Shown: positions 42,401 to 52,544, numbered from the stretch's first letter. The stretch is DNA of 64,000 bases from CAZJFH01 sp964545205 (GCA_964545205.1 CAZJFH010000015.1:1-64000), one strand, 5' to 3'. Program-made: numbers and translations. Notes: a model not told the origin generated them from the sequence alone.

Positions 42401-42864
42401 CGGCCGGCTTCGGCGCGGAACTGGCTGGCCGCCAGTGCCGCCCGCGGCGGCACCCGCTGCAGCAGCCCGGCCACGGTGACCAGCACCAGCCGCCCCGGCT
42501 GGTTCTCGCCCTCGACCGCGAAGCGCGACAGGTCCTCCATGCGGTCGGCGACGACCTGCGGGCTCGGCGACAAGCGGTCGTAGGGCATGCAGTCCCATTC
42601 CGGGATCGCCAGCACCTCGAGCCCCGGCGCGAAGAAGGCCAGCGCCATCTCCATGCGCGCCATGCGCCGGCGGTCGTGGACCACGTGCAGGATCGGCCGC
42701 CCGGCCGCGGCCGCGAGTTCGCCGAGCAGGCGCGCGTCGTGGCCTTCCGGGGCGCCGGCGAGGTGGTGGCGTCCGGGCCGGTCGAGCAGCTTCAGCAGGC
42801 GCTCGACGACCGGAGCCGTCCGGGAGAAAGCCGCACCCTGATCGGCACGCGCGCTGTCGGGCAT
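39400..42864 (-). CDS. mfd: Transcription-repair coupling factor Mfd
   Basis: 1154 residues, the normal size. It removes stalled RNA polymerase and recruits UvrA. The UvrB-homology region (AGAPEGHDARLLGELAAAAG, VLAIPEWDCMPYDRLSPSP) comes first, then the RNA-polymerase-interaction domain (VVHEEHGVGICDGL, about 500-560). The translocase follows with Walker A GDVGFGKTEVA, DEEQ box VVIDEEQRLG, TATPIPRTLQLAL and LRGRVGRS. The UvrA-inhibiting C-terminal domain is last. ATG 42864 is chosen because the frame above it is not conserved in character; the ribosome-binding site is weak. Divergent from the helicase gene. Confidence 0.95.
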   Translation of the reverse strand: MPDSARADQGAAFSRTAPVVERLLKLLDRPGRHHLAGAPEGHDARLLGELAAAAGRPILHVVHDRRRMARMEMALAFFAPGLEVLAIPEWDCMPYDRLSPSPQVVADRMEDLSRFAVEGENQPGRLVLVTVAGLLQRVPPRAALAASQFRAEAGRPVAADELRMALIRAGYIATRGVHDRGEFADTADGIEVFPPHEDRPLRLSLAGGVLGSVRPFDPDSGAAAGEERSELLVRPTAEVWLDADSIERFRRNYLAAFGPQAEDDALFRAVSAGRRHPGLEQWLPMFHDHTETLLDYLPGAPVVLDPGVDERRDARLAQIDAAHAGRRSMLRLDRDVQAYRPLDPHDLFLDAGDWAAALDGRGVITLARAAGRGVEGGGRRLPMPKGEPAEWLQRLRGEGRRVVVCVGRAGREAAVARKLRRLGVKPTALARDAGTLGRLAPETVGVAAIDLVEPVAAPDLALIPAPLLVEEGRPRPRRRLPAFPGLGGLAIGGAVVHEEHGVGICDGLEVVEAAGVPHDCVRLLYGGGAKLFVPVENMDQLWNYGAEDKRPQLDSLRSDAWPARRDAVAQEVVPAVRTLVAQAADRARKQVPPLRPPAEYDDMAERFPFELTDGQRAAVEAVLGDLGSGRLMDRLVCGDVGFGKTEVAIRAAFVAALAGRQVAVVVPTTPLARQHHDGFRRRFAGFGIEIAQLSRAVPAAEARAVRQGLGDGGVRLVVGTHALLAPSIDFADLGLVVIDEEQRLGVRQKERLKALSETVHVLTMTATPIPRTLQLALCGLRDLSVIDTPPVARKPVRSLAMADDPATIRDALRRECDRGGQSFYVCPRLADIEPLRRRLRELVPDLDVAVAHGRLPPAELDEVVGGFADGRWDVLLCTNIVETGLDIPNANTLIVHRAEMFGLAQLHQLRGRVGRSTRRGHAFFTHDPAKALSQEARRRLEALVTVTDPGAGFVLASRDMDIRGSGDLLGEEQSGHMREVGAELFHQMLRNAVAAAAGDEGAAMHPVWSPRLQLGLPVLIPADYIRDPAQRLAVYRRIATLEDEDEGDALIAELASRFGPPPEAVETMVSLGEIKRLCRMLAVAELEAGPRGALLRFRDGPPPPDTPLARAFAAMDGVVPKEDGAVLVRGDWPDPDSRLAGLRRLLDRLARKIG

Positions 42865-43129
42865 AAAGGTCGGTCTCGGCTGCGGATGGTCCCAGGACAA
42901 CAGTTTTGGCCGCCGTCGCGTTCCCGGCTTGCAATGGGGCGGCAATTCACCTACCTTCCCGGCACGGTCGAGTGATCGCACGCGGGCGCCGCATGGCGCC
43001 GCATCGCTCGGACCCCGCAATTCTCCGATCCCCTTGGTCCTGCGTGCGCCACGGGCGCCGCAACTTCTGCCGCGCCGCGCTCCCGACCGGACGCCCGGCG
43101 CCCGGACCATTTTCGATTCAAGGAAACGA

Positions 43130-44554
<1,425 letters not shown>

Positions 44555-44583
44555 ACACTCGATCGCTGCAGCACCCCTATAGC

Positions 44584-44613
44584 GTCATGGCCGGGACTTC
44601 GCCCGGCCATGAC
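44584..44613. terminator. Perfect 12-bp hairpin after the DEAD-box gene
   Basis: GTCATGGCCGGG-ACTTCG-CCCGGCCATGAC, 29 bases after the helicase stop, with no T-run. The GTCATGGCCGGG core is like the short REP motif spread through many Rhodospirillales genomes, so it is both a likely 3'-end structure and a mobile-type repeat. Confidence 0.6.
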
Positions 44614-44660
44614 GATTCGAGTGTTTGGATATCGGCCCCGCCGCCCCCACCTGACTCCGC

Positions 44661-45527
44661 ATGGAGAAGGTCAAGCACGGCGCCGCGGCCGGCGCCGACG
44701 CCCCCAGCCCCGACTGGACCATCGACCAGGGATGGGAGCGCTACACGGCGCAGGAGCACGCGACCTGGCGCACGCTGTTCGAGCGCCAGAAGAAGCTGCT
44801 GCCGGGCCGCGCCTGCGACGAGTTCGTCGCCGGCATGAACGCCCTGCCGATCGCCGCCGACCGCATCCCCGACTTCCGCGAACTGTCGGGGGTGCTGGGC
44901 GAGCGCACCGGCTGGAGCGTCGTCGCCGTGCCCGGGCTGGTGCCCGACGAGGTGTTCTTCGAGCATCTCGCCAATCGCCGCTTCCCCGCCGGCCACTTCA
45001 TCCGCGACCCGGATTCGCTGGACTACATCGAGGAACCGGACGTCTTCCACGACGTGTTCGGCCACGTGCCGATGCTGATGCATCCGGTCTTCGCCGACTT
45101 CATGCAGGCCTACGGCGAGGGCGGGCTGCGGGCGCAGCGGCTGGGCACGCTGAGCCAGCTCGCCCGCGTCTACTGGTACACGGTCGAGTTCGGGCTGCTG
45201 TGGCGCGACGACGCGCTGCAGATCTACGGCTCGGGCATCGTCTCGTCCTACACCGAGACGGTGTTCGCCATCGACGATCCCTCGCCCAACCGCATCCGCT
45301 TCGACCTCGAGCGGGTGATGCGCACCCGCTACCGCATCGACGACTTCCAGGAGACCTATTTCGTGATCGGCGGCTTCCAGGAGCTGCTGCGCCTGGCCGA
45401 GCTCGACTTCGCGCCGGTCTACCGGCGGGTCGCGGGCAAGCCCGAGTTCGAGCCGGGCGACGTGCTGGACGAGGACGAGGTCATCACGCGCGGCACCGGC
45501 GCCTACCACGCGACGCGGCGGCATTGA
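44661..45527 (+). CDS. phhA: Phenylalanine 4-monooxygenase
   Basis: 288 residues, the bacterial single-domain form. It hydroxylates phenylalanine to tyrosine using tetrahydropterin and O2. Iron ligands are His130 and His135 (DVFHDVFGHVPML) and Glu176 (YWYTVEFGLL). ETYFVIGGFQELL near the C-terminus is typical. There is no regulatory ACT domain. The ribosome-binding site is weak. No pterin-carbinolamine dehydratase (phhB) gene is beside it. Confidence 0.95.
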   Translation: MEKVKHGAAAGADAPSPDWTIDQGWERYTAQEHATWRTLFERQKKLLPGRACDEFVAGMNALPIAADRIPDFRELSGVLGERTGWSVVAVPGLVPDEVFFEHLANRRFPAGHFIRDPDSLDYIEEPDVFHDVFGHVPMLMHPVFADFMQAYGEGGLRAQRLGTLSQLARVYWYTVEFGLLWRDDALQIYGSGIVSSYTETVFAIDDPSPNRIRFDLERVMRTRYRIDDFQETYFVIGGFQELLRLAELDFAPVYRRVAGKPEFEPGDVLDEDEVITRGTGAYHATRRH

Positions 45528-45630
45528 ACGGCGCTCGCGAACCGGGTACTATCGTTTGGACTTCTAACCAAGCGGCGGAGTCGGCCTTTTCCCGAGCCGC
45601 CATCGTCCGCGCATCCAGGCAGGTCCAGCA

Positions 45631-46851
45631 ATGCATTACCCGGAACCGGAATTGTCGTCGCTGATCGTCGATCTGGCGGAGCGGCCGAGCGAGCTCAGCC
45701 TGGCGCGCATTCTCGACACGGTGCGCGCGCATCTCGGCATGGAGGTCGCGTTCATTTCCGAGTTCGTCGACGGCCGGCGGGTGTTCCGCCAGGTCGAGGC
45801 CGCCGTCGCCACCCCGGTGAAGCCCGGCGGCTCGGATCCGCTCGCCGACAGCTATTGTCAGCGGGTGATCGACGGCCGGCTGCCGCAACTGATCCCCGAC
45901 ACGGCGGCGGAGGCCGAGGCGATGGCGCTGCCGGTCACCACCGCGCTGCCGGTCGGCAGCCACATCAGCGTGCCGATCCTGCTGCCGGACGGCGGGATCT
46001 ACGGCACGTTCTGCTGCTTCAGCGCCACCGCCGACCACAGCCTCGACGACCGCGACCTGCGCGTGATGCGCGCCTTCGCCGACCTGGCGGCGTTCGAGAT
46101 CGATCGCTCGCGGGCGGCGAGCCGGGACCGTGGCGAGAAAGTGGCCCGGATCAGCGGCGCCATCGACCGCCAGGAATTCGGCACGGTGTTCCAGCCGATC
46201 CTGCGGCTGGACGAGCGCCGGGTGATCGCCTTCGAATGCCTGACCCGGTTCCACGCCGCGCCGCAGCGCACGCCCGACGTCTGGTTCGCCGAAGCGGCGG
46301 AAACCGGCCTCGGCGTGGCGCTGGAAGTCGCGACGATGCGCAAGGCGCTTTCGGCCCTGCCGGCGTTCCCCGCCGAGGTCGCGCTGTCGGTCAACGTCTC
46401 GCCGGCCGTGGTGGTCAGCGACCAGTTCGCGGCGCTGTTCGCCGAGGCGCCGCTCGACCGGCTGGTGCTCGAGATCACCGAGCACGCCCAGGTCGCCGAT
46501 TACGGCTCGCTGCACCAGGCGCTGACGCCGTTGCGACGCCGCGGGCTGCAGCTGGCGATCGACGATGCCGGGGCCGGCTACGCCAGCCTGCGGCATATCC
46601 TCGCCTTCGCGCCGGACATCATCAAGCTCGACATCAGCCTGATCCACGACCTCGACCGCGATCCCGCCCGCCAGGCGCTGACCGCGGCGCTGATCGCCTT
46701 CGCCAACGAGACCGGCAGCACCATCACGGCCGAGGGCGTCGAGACGCCGGGCGAGCTCGAGGCCCTGCGACGGATCGGCATCCGCCGCGCCCAGGGCTAC
46801 CTTCTCGGCCGGCCGCTGGCGCTGGACGACGCGGCGGCGCTGCTGGTCTAA
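45631..46851 (+). CDS. GAF-EAL c-di-GMP phosphodiesterase
   Basis: 406 residues, cytoplasmic. The N-terminal GAF-type sensor domain (about 10-165; FISEFVDGRRVFRQVEA, SHISVPILLPDGGIYGTFCCFS) is followed by an EAL domain (about 175-400). The signature Glu is present as FECLTRF, with SVNVSP, LEITEHA, IDDAGAGYASL, IKLDISL, AEGVETPGE and QGYLLGRP. The metal and catalytic residues therefore look intact, and c-di-GMP hydrolysis is expected. The GAF ligand is unknown. Single gene with about 100 bases of leader. Confidence 0.9.
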   Translation: MHYPEPELSSLIVDLAERPSELSLARILDTVRAHLGMEVAFISEFVDGRRVFRQVEAAVATPVKPGGSDPLADSYCQRVIDGRLPQLIPDTAAEAEAMALPVTTALPVGSHISVPILLPDGGIYGTFCCFSATADHSLDDRDLRVMRAFADLAAFEIDRSRAASRDRGEKVARISGAIDRQEFGTVFQPILRLDERRVIAFECLTRFHAAPQRTPDVWFAEAAETGLGVALEVATMRKALSALPAFPAEVALSVNVSPAVVVSDQFAALFAEAPLDRLVLEITEHAQVADYGSLHQALTPLRRRGLQLAIDDAGAGYASLRHILAFAPDIIKLDISLIHDLDRDPARQALTAALIAFANETGSTITAEGVETPGELEALRRIGIRRAQGYLLGRPLALDDAAALLV

Positions 46852-46901
46852 CCCTTCAGGCGTAACCCGTCCTTGCCCCTGAATGCCCGACCGGCGTAGT
46901 C

Positions 46902-46921
46902 TGGCGTGGTCGACCACGCCA
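46902..46921. promoter_or_regulatory. 20-bp perfect palindrome before a small gene
   Basis: TGGCGTGGTCGACCACGCCA lies 13 bases before the ATG of the 66-residue gene. There is no unpaired loop. It is either an operator for a dimeric regulator or a stem in the mRNA leader just upstream of the ribosome-binding site. Confidence 0.45.
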
Positions 46922-46934
46922 TGCGGAGTTGATC

Positions 46935-47135
46935 ATGCCGGTTTTCGACTGGGCGCCGCCCTACATCGACCTGCCCGTCCTCGGCCGCGGGGTGTGGGTG
47001 GTCTCGACGCCGTGGGCGCTGCCGCAGCCGGCGACCGGCGCCGACGTGATCGGCCGCTTCCGGGTCGTCCACTACGACTGGGGCCAGCTCGTCAGGCCCG
47101 CCGCCCTGGCCGAGTTCGAGAGCGACGGCCCCTGA
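46935..47135 (+). CDS. Small hypothetical protein
   Basis: 66 residues starting MPVFDWAPPYIDLPVLGRGV and containing three Trp and many aromatic and Val residues, with a soluble beta-like pattern. No family recognised. Start ATG 46935 has GGAG seven bases upstream; a 20-bp palindrome precedes it. It lies 55 bases before the oxidoreductase gene in the same direction, so the two may be co-transcribed. Confidence 0.5.
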   Translation: MPVFDWAPPYIDLPVLGRGVWVVSTPWALPQPATGADVIGRFRVVHYDWGQLVRPAALAEFESDGP

Positions 47136-47190
47136 CGGCGCCGGCGACGCGGGCTATGATGACCGCCGTCGCAACACGACGGAGGGGCTC

Positions 47191-48201
47191 GTGCGCCTTT
47201 ACCACCTCACCGACTGGAATCCGGACGCCCTGCGCCTGACCGAGCGCGATCCGCCCGAGCCGGGCCCGCGCCAGATCCTGCTGCGCATGCGCGCCGCCAG
47301 CCTCAACTACCGCGACCACATCCTGATCCGCGGCGGCTACGGCCGGCGCGGCGGGCGGTTGCCGGTGGTACCGGTTTCCGACGGCGTCGGCGAGGTGGTG
47401 GCGGTCGGACCCGGCGTCACCCGCTTCGCGCCCGGCGACCGCGCCTGCCCGGCCTTCTTCCGCGGCTGGCGGGCCGGCCCCTTCGACGAGCGCTTCCTCG
47501 ATCACGCCCTCGGCGGGCCCGAGGAAGGCGTCATGATGGAATACAAGGCGGTCGACGAGGAGTCCGCCGTCGCCGTCCCCGCGTTCCTGTCCGACGCCGA
47601 GGCCGCCAGCCTGCCCTGCGCCGCGGTGACCGCCTGGACGGCGATCGTCGACGCGGGCCGGGTGCGGCCGGGCGACGTCGTCGTCATCCAGGGCACCGGC
47701 GGCGTGTCGCTGTTCGCGCTGCAATTCGCCAAGCTGGCCGGCGCGCGGGTGATCGCCACCTCGTCGAGCGACGACAAGCTCGAGCGGGTGGCGGCGATGG
47801 GCGCCGACGTGCTGGTCAACTACCGCGCCCGGCCCGACTGGCACAAGGCGGTGCGCGCGGCGACCGGCGGCCGCGGCGCCGACCTGGTCGTCGACGTCGC
47901 CGGCGGCACACTGCCGGCCTCGGTGCGCGCGGTGCGCGGCGGCGGCACGGTCTGCGCCATCGGCGTGCTGGCCGGCGGCGAGGTGCCGATCCAGCTCGGC
48001 CACGTGGTGACCCGCGGCATCCGCCTGCAGGGCATCACGGTCGGCAGCGTCGCCGGCTTCGAGGCGATGCTGCGCGCCATCGAGACCCACGCCCTCAAGC
48101 CCGTCGTCGAGCCGCGAACCTATGGTTTCGACGCGTTGCCGCAGGCCTTGGCGGCGCTGCCCGAGGGCCGCCATTTCGGCAAGATCTGCCTGCAATGGTG
48201 A
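47191..48201 (+). CDS. Zinc-independent MDR-family alcohol dehydrogenase/quinone oxidoreductase
   Basis: 336 residues. The N-terminal GroES-like domain (ASLNYRDHILIRGGYG, PVVPVSDGVGEVVAVGPGVTRFAPGD) lacks the cysteines and histidine of the catalytic zinc site. The Rossmann domain has VVIQGTGGVSLFALQFAKLAGARVIATS, consistent with NAD(P)H binding. It probably reduces a quinone or enone; the substrate cannot be told. GTG start with GGAGGGG. It overlaps the next gene by seven bases. Confidence 0.9.
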   Translation: MRLYHLTDWNPDALRLTERDPPEPGPRQILLRMRAASLNYRDHILIRGGYGRRGGRLPVVPVSDGVGEVVAVGPGVTRFAPGDRACPAFFRGWRAGPFDERFLDHALGGPEEGVMMEYKAVDEESAVAVPAFLSDAEAASLPCAAVTAWTAIVDAGRVRPGDVVVIQGTGGVSLFALQFAKLAGARVIATSSSDDKLERVAAMGADVLVNYRARPDWHKAVRAATGGRGADLVVDVAGGTLPASVRAVRGGGTVCAIGVLAGGEVPIQLGHVVTRGIRLQGITVGSVAGFEAMLRAIETHALKPVVEPRTYGFDALPQALAALPEGRHFGKICLQW

Positions 48202-50039
48202 GCGCGCCCGAACACGTTCTCTTCGTCGTGGCGCTGATCGGCGTGCTCGGCATCGGCGCGCAGTGGCTGGCCTGGCGGCTGCAGCAGCCGGCGATCGTGC
48301 TGATGGCGCTGGCCGGCCTCGTCGCCGGACCGGTGCTGGGCGTGATCCGCCCGGCCGAGATCTTCGGCGAGCTGCTGCAGCCGATGGTGTCGCTGGCGGT
48401 GGCGCTGATCCTGTTCGACGGCGGCCTCAACCTGCGCCGGTCCGAGCTGCGCGGCATCTCCGCGGCCGTGCGGCGGCTGGTGCTGGTCGGCGGGCCGCTG
48501 ACCTGGGCGATGGCCGCCGCCGCCGGCCACTGGATCGCCGGACTGTCGTGGCCGGTGGCGATCCTGTTCGGCGGCATCCTGGTGGTGACCGGGCCGACGG
48601 TGATCATGCCGCTGTTGCGCCAGGCCAAGCTGCAGGCGCGCACCGCCGCGGTGCTGAAGTGGGAAGGCATCGTCAACGACCCGATCGGCGCGCTGTTCGC
48701 GGTGCTGGTCTACGAGGTGCTGGTGCACGCCGAGGCCGGCGCCGGCTGGGGCGCCGCCGCGGCCGGGCTGGCCGGCGCCGCGGCGGTGGCGGCGGCGATG
48801 GCCCTGGCGCTGGGGCTCGGCCTGGCGAAGCTGTTCCGCCGCGGCCTGGTGCCGGAGTTCCTCAAGGCGCCGATCATCCTGTGCGCGGTGCTGGCCGCCT
48901 TCGTCGGCGCCAACATGCTGGCCGAGGAGAGCGGGCTGCTGGCGGTCACCATCCTCGGCATCGTGTTCGGCAACGCCCGCGTCGCCTCGATCGACGAGCT
49001 GCGCCGCTTCAAGGAAGGCATCGCCATCCTGCTGGTCTCGGGCGTGTTCGTGCTGCTGACCGCGATGCTGCGCCCCGAGGACGCCCTGGCGCTGTCGTGG
49101 GAGCACGCCGCCTTCGTCGGCGCCGTCCTGTTCGTCGTCCGCCCGCTGTCGGTGTGGCTGGCGACGCCCGGCGCCGGCCTGACCTGGCGCGAGCGGCTGC
49201 TGGTCGGCTGGATCGCGCCGCGCGGCATCGTCGCCGTCGCGGTCTCGGGCCTGTTCGCCGCCAAGCTGTCGGCCCTGGGCCATGCCGACGCGGCGCTGCT
49301 GGTGCCGCTGGCCTTCGCGGTGGTGTTCGCGACCGTCGTCGCCCACGGCTTTTCGATCGCGCCGCTGGCCCGCGGCCTCGGCCTGGTGGCGACGACGCGG
49401 CCCGGCGTGCTGATCGTCGGCGCCACGCCGTGGAGCGTCGCTTTGGCCGGCCAGCTGGCGGCGCTGGAGGTTCCGGTCACCGTCGCCGACCGGGTGTGGC
49501 GGGCGCTGCGGCCGGCGCGCGAGGCCGGCATCGACACCTATTACGGCGAGATCCTGTCCGAGGTCACCGAGCACCGGCTCGACCTCAACCGCTTCGAGGT
49601 GCTGCTGGCGGCGACCGGCAACGACGCCTACAACGCCCTGGTCTGCACCGACCTGGCGCCCGAGCTCGGCCGCGCCAAGGTGTTCGAGCTGGAGCAGCGC
49701 ACCAGCGAGGACCCGCAGAGCCTGTCCTTCACCATCGGCGGCCGCGCCCTGTTCGCGCCGGGCACCGACATCGAGGGCCTCAACATGCTGCTGGCCCGGG
49801 GCTGGGAGTTTCGCCGCACCAAGCTCAGCGACGCCTTCGGCCTCGACGCCTATCTGGCCGCGCGTCCCGACGGCAGCATGACCGTTTTCGTGCTCCACGA
49901 TTCCGGCCGGCTGTCCTTCGTGCCGCACGGCAAGGAGCCGGGCGCCCAGGCCGGCGACACCGTGGTGGCGTTCGCGCCGGCCGCCGAGCGCAACGCCAAG
50001 CGCGACGGCTCTTCGCGCGGCGAGGCTTTCGCGCTATAG
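48195..50039 (+). CDS. Sodium/proton antiporter, CPA1 type with TrkA-N domain
   Basis: 614 residues: about twelve transmembrane helices (1-395; FDGGLNLRRSEL, TGPTVIMPLLRQ, KWEGIVNDPIGALFAVL, GWIAPRGIVAVAVSGLFAAKL), then a cytoplasmic NAD-binding RCK/TrkA-N-like domain (VLIVGATPWSVALAGQL, about 405-540) and a C-terminal extension. The nucleotide-binding GxGxxG is replaced by GATPWS, so ligand binding may be altered. It exchanges Na+ or K+ for H+. It is coupled by a 7-base overlap to the oxidoreductase gene. Confidence 0.9.
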   Translation: MVSAPEHVLFVVALIGVLGIGAQWLAWRLQQPAIVLMALAGLVAGPVLGVIRPAEIFGELLQPMVSLAVALILFDGGLNLRRSELRGISAAVRRLVLVGGPLTWAMAAAAGHWIAGLSWPVAILFGGILVVTGPTVIMPLLRQAKLQARTAAVLKWEGIVNDPIGALFAVLVYEVLVHAEAGAGWGAAAAGLAGAAAVAAAMALALGLGLAKLFRRGLVPEFLKAPIILCAVLAAFVGANMLAEESGLLAVTILGIVFGNARVASIDELRRFKEGIAILLVSGVFVLLTAMLRPEDALALSWEHAAFVGAVLFVVRPLSVWLATPGAGLTWRERLLVGWIAPRGIVAVAVSGLFAAKLSALGHADAALLVPLAFAVVFATVVAHGFSIAPLARGLGLVATTRPGVLIVGATPWSVALAGQLAALEVPVTVADRVWRALRPAREAGIDTYYGEILSEVTEHRLDLNRFEVLLAATGNDAYNALVCTDLAPELGRAKVFELEQRTSEDPQSLSFTIGGRALFAPGTDIEGLNMLLARGWEFRRTKLSDAFGLDAYLAARPDGSMTVFVLHDSGRLSFVPHGKEPGAQAGDTVVAFAPAAERNAKRDGSSRGEAFAL

Positions 50040-50082
50040 TCGTCATTCCGGGTTGGGCACCGGGCCGATGCGGGACGCGAGA

Positions 50083-50856
50083 ATGGACCACGACAGGCGG
50101 CGGGAGCAGCTTTCCGAGCTGTACCTGTTCGACGGCATCGAAGGCGACTTGCTGGATGCGGCGGCCGAACACGGTCGCTTCCGCAACTTCGATCGCGACC
50201 GCACCATCGTCGCCAAGGGCGAAGCGGGCGACGAGGTGTTCTTCATCCTGCACGGCGGCGTGCGCATCATCGGCCACATCGACGACCACCGCTCGGTGTT
50301 CCTGACCGAGCTGGGCGCCGGCAGCAGCTTCGGCGAACTCTCGGCGATCGACGGCAGCCTGCGCTCGGCCTGGGCCCGCACCACGCGGCCGACGCGTCTG
50401 GTCGCGTTCGACCAGTATTTCGTGCTCGACGTCATGCGCCGGTCCAGCACCGCCGCCTTCAACATGATGCGCTACCTGTCGGGCGTGATCCGCAGCACCG
50501 GCTCGCGCCTGACCGGCCTGTGCGCGCTCAGCGCGCGGCAGCGCATCTGCGGCTTCGTGCTCGAACGCGCCCGGCCGGACAAGCAGCGGCCGGGGCAATG
50601 GATCTGCCGCGACTTCCCCAGCCACGAGGAAGTCGCGGGGTGGACCGGAAGCTGCGCCGACGAGGTCGCCGCCGTGCTCGGCGACCTGATCAAGGACGGC
50701 GTCCTGTCGCGCCGGCACCACACGTTGTTGATCAACGACGTCGAGGCGCTGCGCACGTTCGGCGTCGCCGCCTGCGGCCTGCTGCCGCGCACGCCCGGCG
50801 CCGGCGCGCGCGAGCCCGACTACGCTCCCAGAGAGAAGACCCCGGTGATCCTGTGA
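50083..50856 (+). CDS. Crp/Fnr-family regulator
   Basis: 257 residues. The cNMP-binding barrel is about 10-120 (ELYLFDGIEGDLLDAAAEHG, VAKGEAGDEVFFILHGGVRII, GSSFGELSAIDGSLRSAWART). The GELSAIDGSxRSA phosphate-binding cassette is close to that of true cyclic-nucleotide binders. Dimerisation helix and a winged helix follow (FPSHEEVAGWTGSCADEVAAVLGDLI), but the usual Arg-Glu-Thr recognition residues are missing. Starts at ATG 50083; ATG 50068 is also possible, and neither has a strong ribosome-binding site. The stop overlaps the next start (GTGA). Confidence 0.85.
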   Translation: MDHDRRREQLSELYLFDGIEGDLLDAAAEHGRFRNFDRDRTIVAKGEAGDEVFFILHGGVRIIGHIDDHRSVFLTELGAGSSFGELSAIDGSLRSAWARTTRPTRLVAFDQYFVLDVMRRSSTAAFNMMRYLSGVIRSTGSRLTGLCALSARQRICGFVLERARPDKQRPGQWICRDFPSHEEVAGWTGSCADEVAAVLGDLIKDGVLSRRHHTLLINDVEALRTFGVAACGLLPRTPGAGAREPDYAPREKTPVIL

Positions 50857-52544
50857 GCGCCAACACCAAATTCGAGGTGCAGGAACTGGTCGGCGGCCGC
50901 TGGGTGCTGCGCGAGATCTGCAACGGCGCCGCCGCCGCCGAGGCCCAGGCGCGCCAGCTCGCGGACAAGGGCGGCGTCGACGGTGCCCGCGTCGTGCGCG
51001 ACTGGCAGCGGCCCGACGGGCTGTCGGTCGAGAAGGTGATCTGGGAGAAGGTCAACCAGCGCCGCAACGAGGAACGGATGATCCCGGGCCAGGTCGACCG
51101 GGCGCCGGTGTGCCGCGAGGCCGCCGACATGTTCCGCTCGGGCAGCCGCGCGGTGATGAACCGCGTCCTGCGGCCGTTCCTCGACCGCTTCAACGTCACC
51201 CCGACCGAGGTCCTGCACGACTACCGGATCATCAAGCGGCTGGCGACCAAGGACAATCTGATGATGCTGGCGGTCGACCGGGTCGCGACGGCGCAGTCGC
51301 GCGTCGCCGAGGAGGACGCCCGCGCGCTGGCCGGTCACATCCACGAGATGGTCGAACAGATCACCGCGCGGGCGCGCAAGGCCGAACAGACCATCAAGCA
51401 GCCGCCCCTGAAGGGCGGCGACTTCGGCGCCGCCTACGACCGGCTGACCGCCAAGCATGGCCCCGACAAGGGCGGCTACATGGCGATGGTGCTGCTGTCG
51501 CGGCGCCTGTCCGAGGCGCGGAGCTGGCTGTCCAAGCTCGACATGGTGCTCGACGAGATCGACACCGCTTCCGGCGAGGCCGAGACCCTGCTCGACGGCG
51601 TCGCCGCCGACGTGCTCGGCGCGCCGACGGCGATCCAGGACCTGCTCGGCGACCAGCGCAGCCTCGCCGCCGCCCTTCACCGCCTGATCGACCTCAGCCG
51701 CGGCGCCTGGGACGCCGCCGAGGGGCCGGCGGCGCGCGTGAACGAGATGATGCGCACCCGGCCGCTGGAGGCGACGCACGAGGCGCTGGTCGAGCGCATC
51801 CGCCGCCAGCTCGGCGGCACCGCGCCGCTCGACCGCGCCAATCCGCAAAACGAGCGCGAGGCGCTGCGCGAGCTGCTCGAACACCTGATCGACAGCGTCG
51901 CCCTGCTCGGCGGGCCGGAAATGGCCGAGGCGGCGGTGATGCGCTCGTACCGGCGCATGAAGCACGGCGGCATGGTCGGCAAGAACGAGGCGCTGGACGA
52001 TCTGCTGCGCCTGCTGCCGGACGACCGCACCCGCGTGCTGTTCCTGCTCGAACTGTCGGGATCCGCGTTGGGGCGCGAGCTGCGCGGCCAGATCGGCAGC
52101 CATCTCCGCGGCGCCTTCGGCGCGGCGAAGTCGCTCGATTCGCTGCTGGCGCCGAATCTCTCGGTGCTCAGGAAGATGGAGCTGACGGCGGCGCTGTACC
52201 GCCAGGTGATGGTCGCCGACATCGCCGTCGACGACCGCGAGAGCTATGCCGAGCGCCTCGACTCGTTGATGGCGCAGTTCCTTGTCCAGCAGCGGGTGAT
52301 CGAGGTGCTCGACAACCCCGCCGACAGCCTGTTCGACCGCGCGGTGCGGCTGGTCGAGTTCTGCGCCTCGGGCTTCCTGACCGGCGGCCGCGCGCTGACC
52401 ATGGCGCGCGAGCGGGTGCTGTCGCACCTGCGCCAGCCCAACTTCACCCAGGCGCTGGTCGCGCATCTGCCGACCAAGAACGAGAAGGAAACGGCGATCC
52501 GATCGTTCTATCAGCTGCTCAGCGACGCCGGCTTCGCGATGTGA
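50853..52544 (+). CDS. Large protein of unknown function coupled to a Crp-like regulator
   Basis: 563 residues, no signal peptide, no transmembrane helix and no motif I recognise. The first 60 residues (FEVQELVGGRWVLREICNGAAAAEAQARQLAD) look like a small alpha/beta domain. The rest is almost all helix, including AEQTIKQPPLKGGDFGAAYD, LSRRLSEARSWLSKLDMVLDEID and repeated Leu/Ala-rich helices to the end. GTG start within the stop of the Crp-type gene shows translational coupling, so the two proteins probably work together. A PAS-GGDEF gene follows in the same direction. Confidence 0.8.
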   Translation: MSANTKFEVQELVGGRWVLREICNGAAAAEAQARQLADKGGVDGARVVRDWQRPDGLSVEKVIWEKVNQRRNEERMIPGQVDRAPVCREAADMFRSGSRAVMNRVLRPFLDRFNVTPTEVLHDYRIIKRLATKDNLMMLAVDRVATAQSRVAEEDARALAGHIHEMVEQITARARKAEQTIKQPPLKGGDFGAAYDRLTAKHGPDKGGYMAMVLLSRRLSEARSWLSKLDMVLDEIDTASGEAETLLDGVAADVLGAPTAIQDLLGDQRSLAAALHRLIDLSRGAWDAAEGPAARVNEMMRTRPLEATHEALVERIRRQLGGTAPLDRANPQNEREALRELLEHLIDSVALLGGPEMAEAAVMRSYRRMKHGGMVGKNEALDDLLRLLPDDRTRVLFLLELSGSALGRELRGQIGSHLRGAFGAAKSLDSLLAPNLSVLRKMELTAALYRQVMVADIAVDDRESYAERLDSLMAQFLVQQRVIEVLDNPADSLFDRAVRLVEFCASGFLTGGRALTMARERVLSHLRQPNFTQALVAHLPTKNEKETAIRSFYQLLSDAGFAM

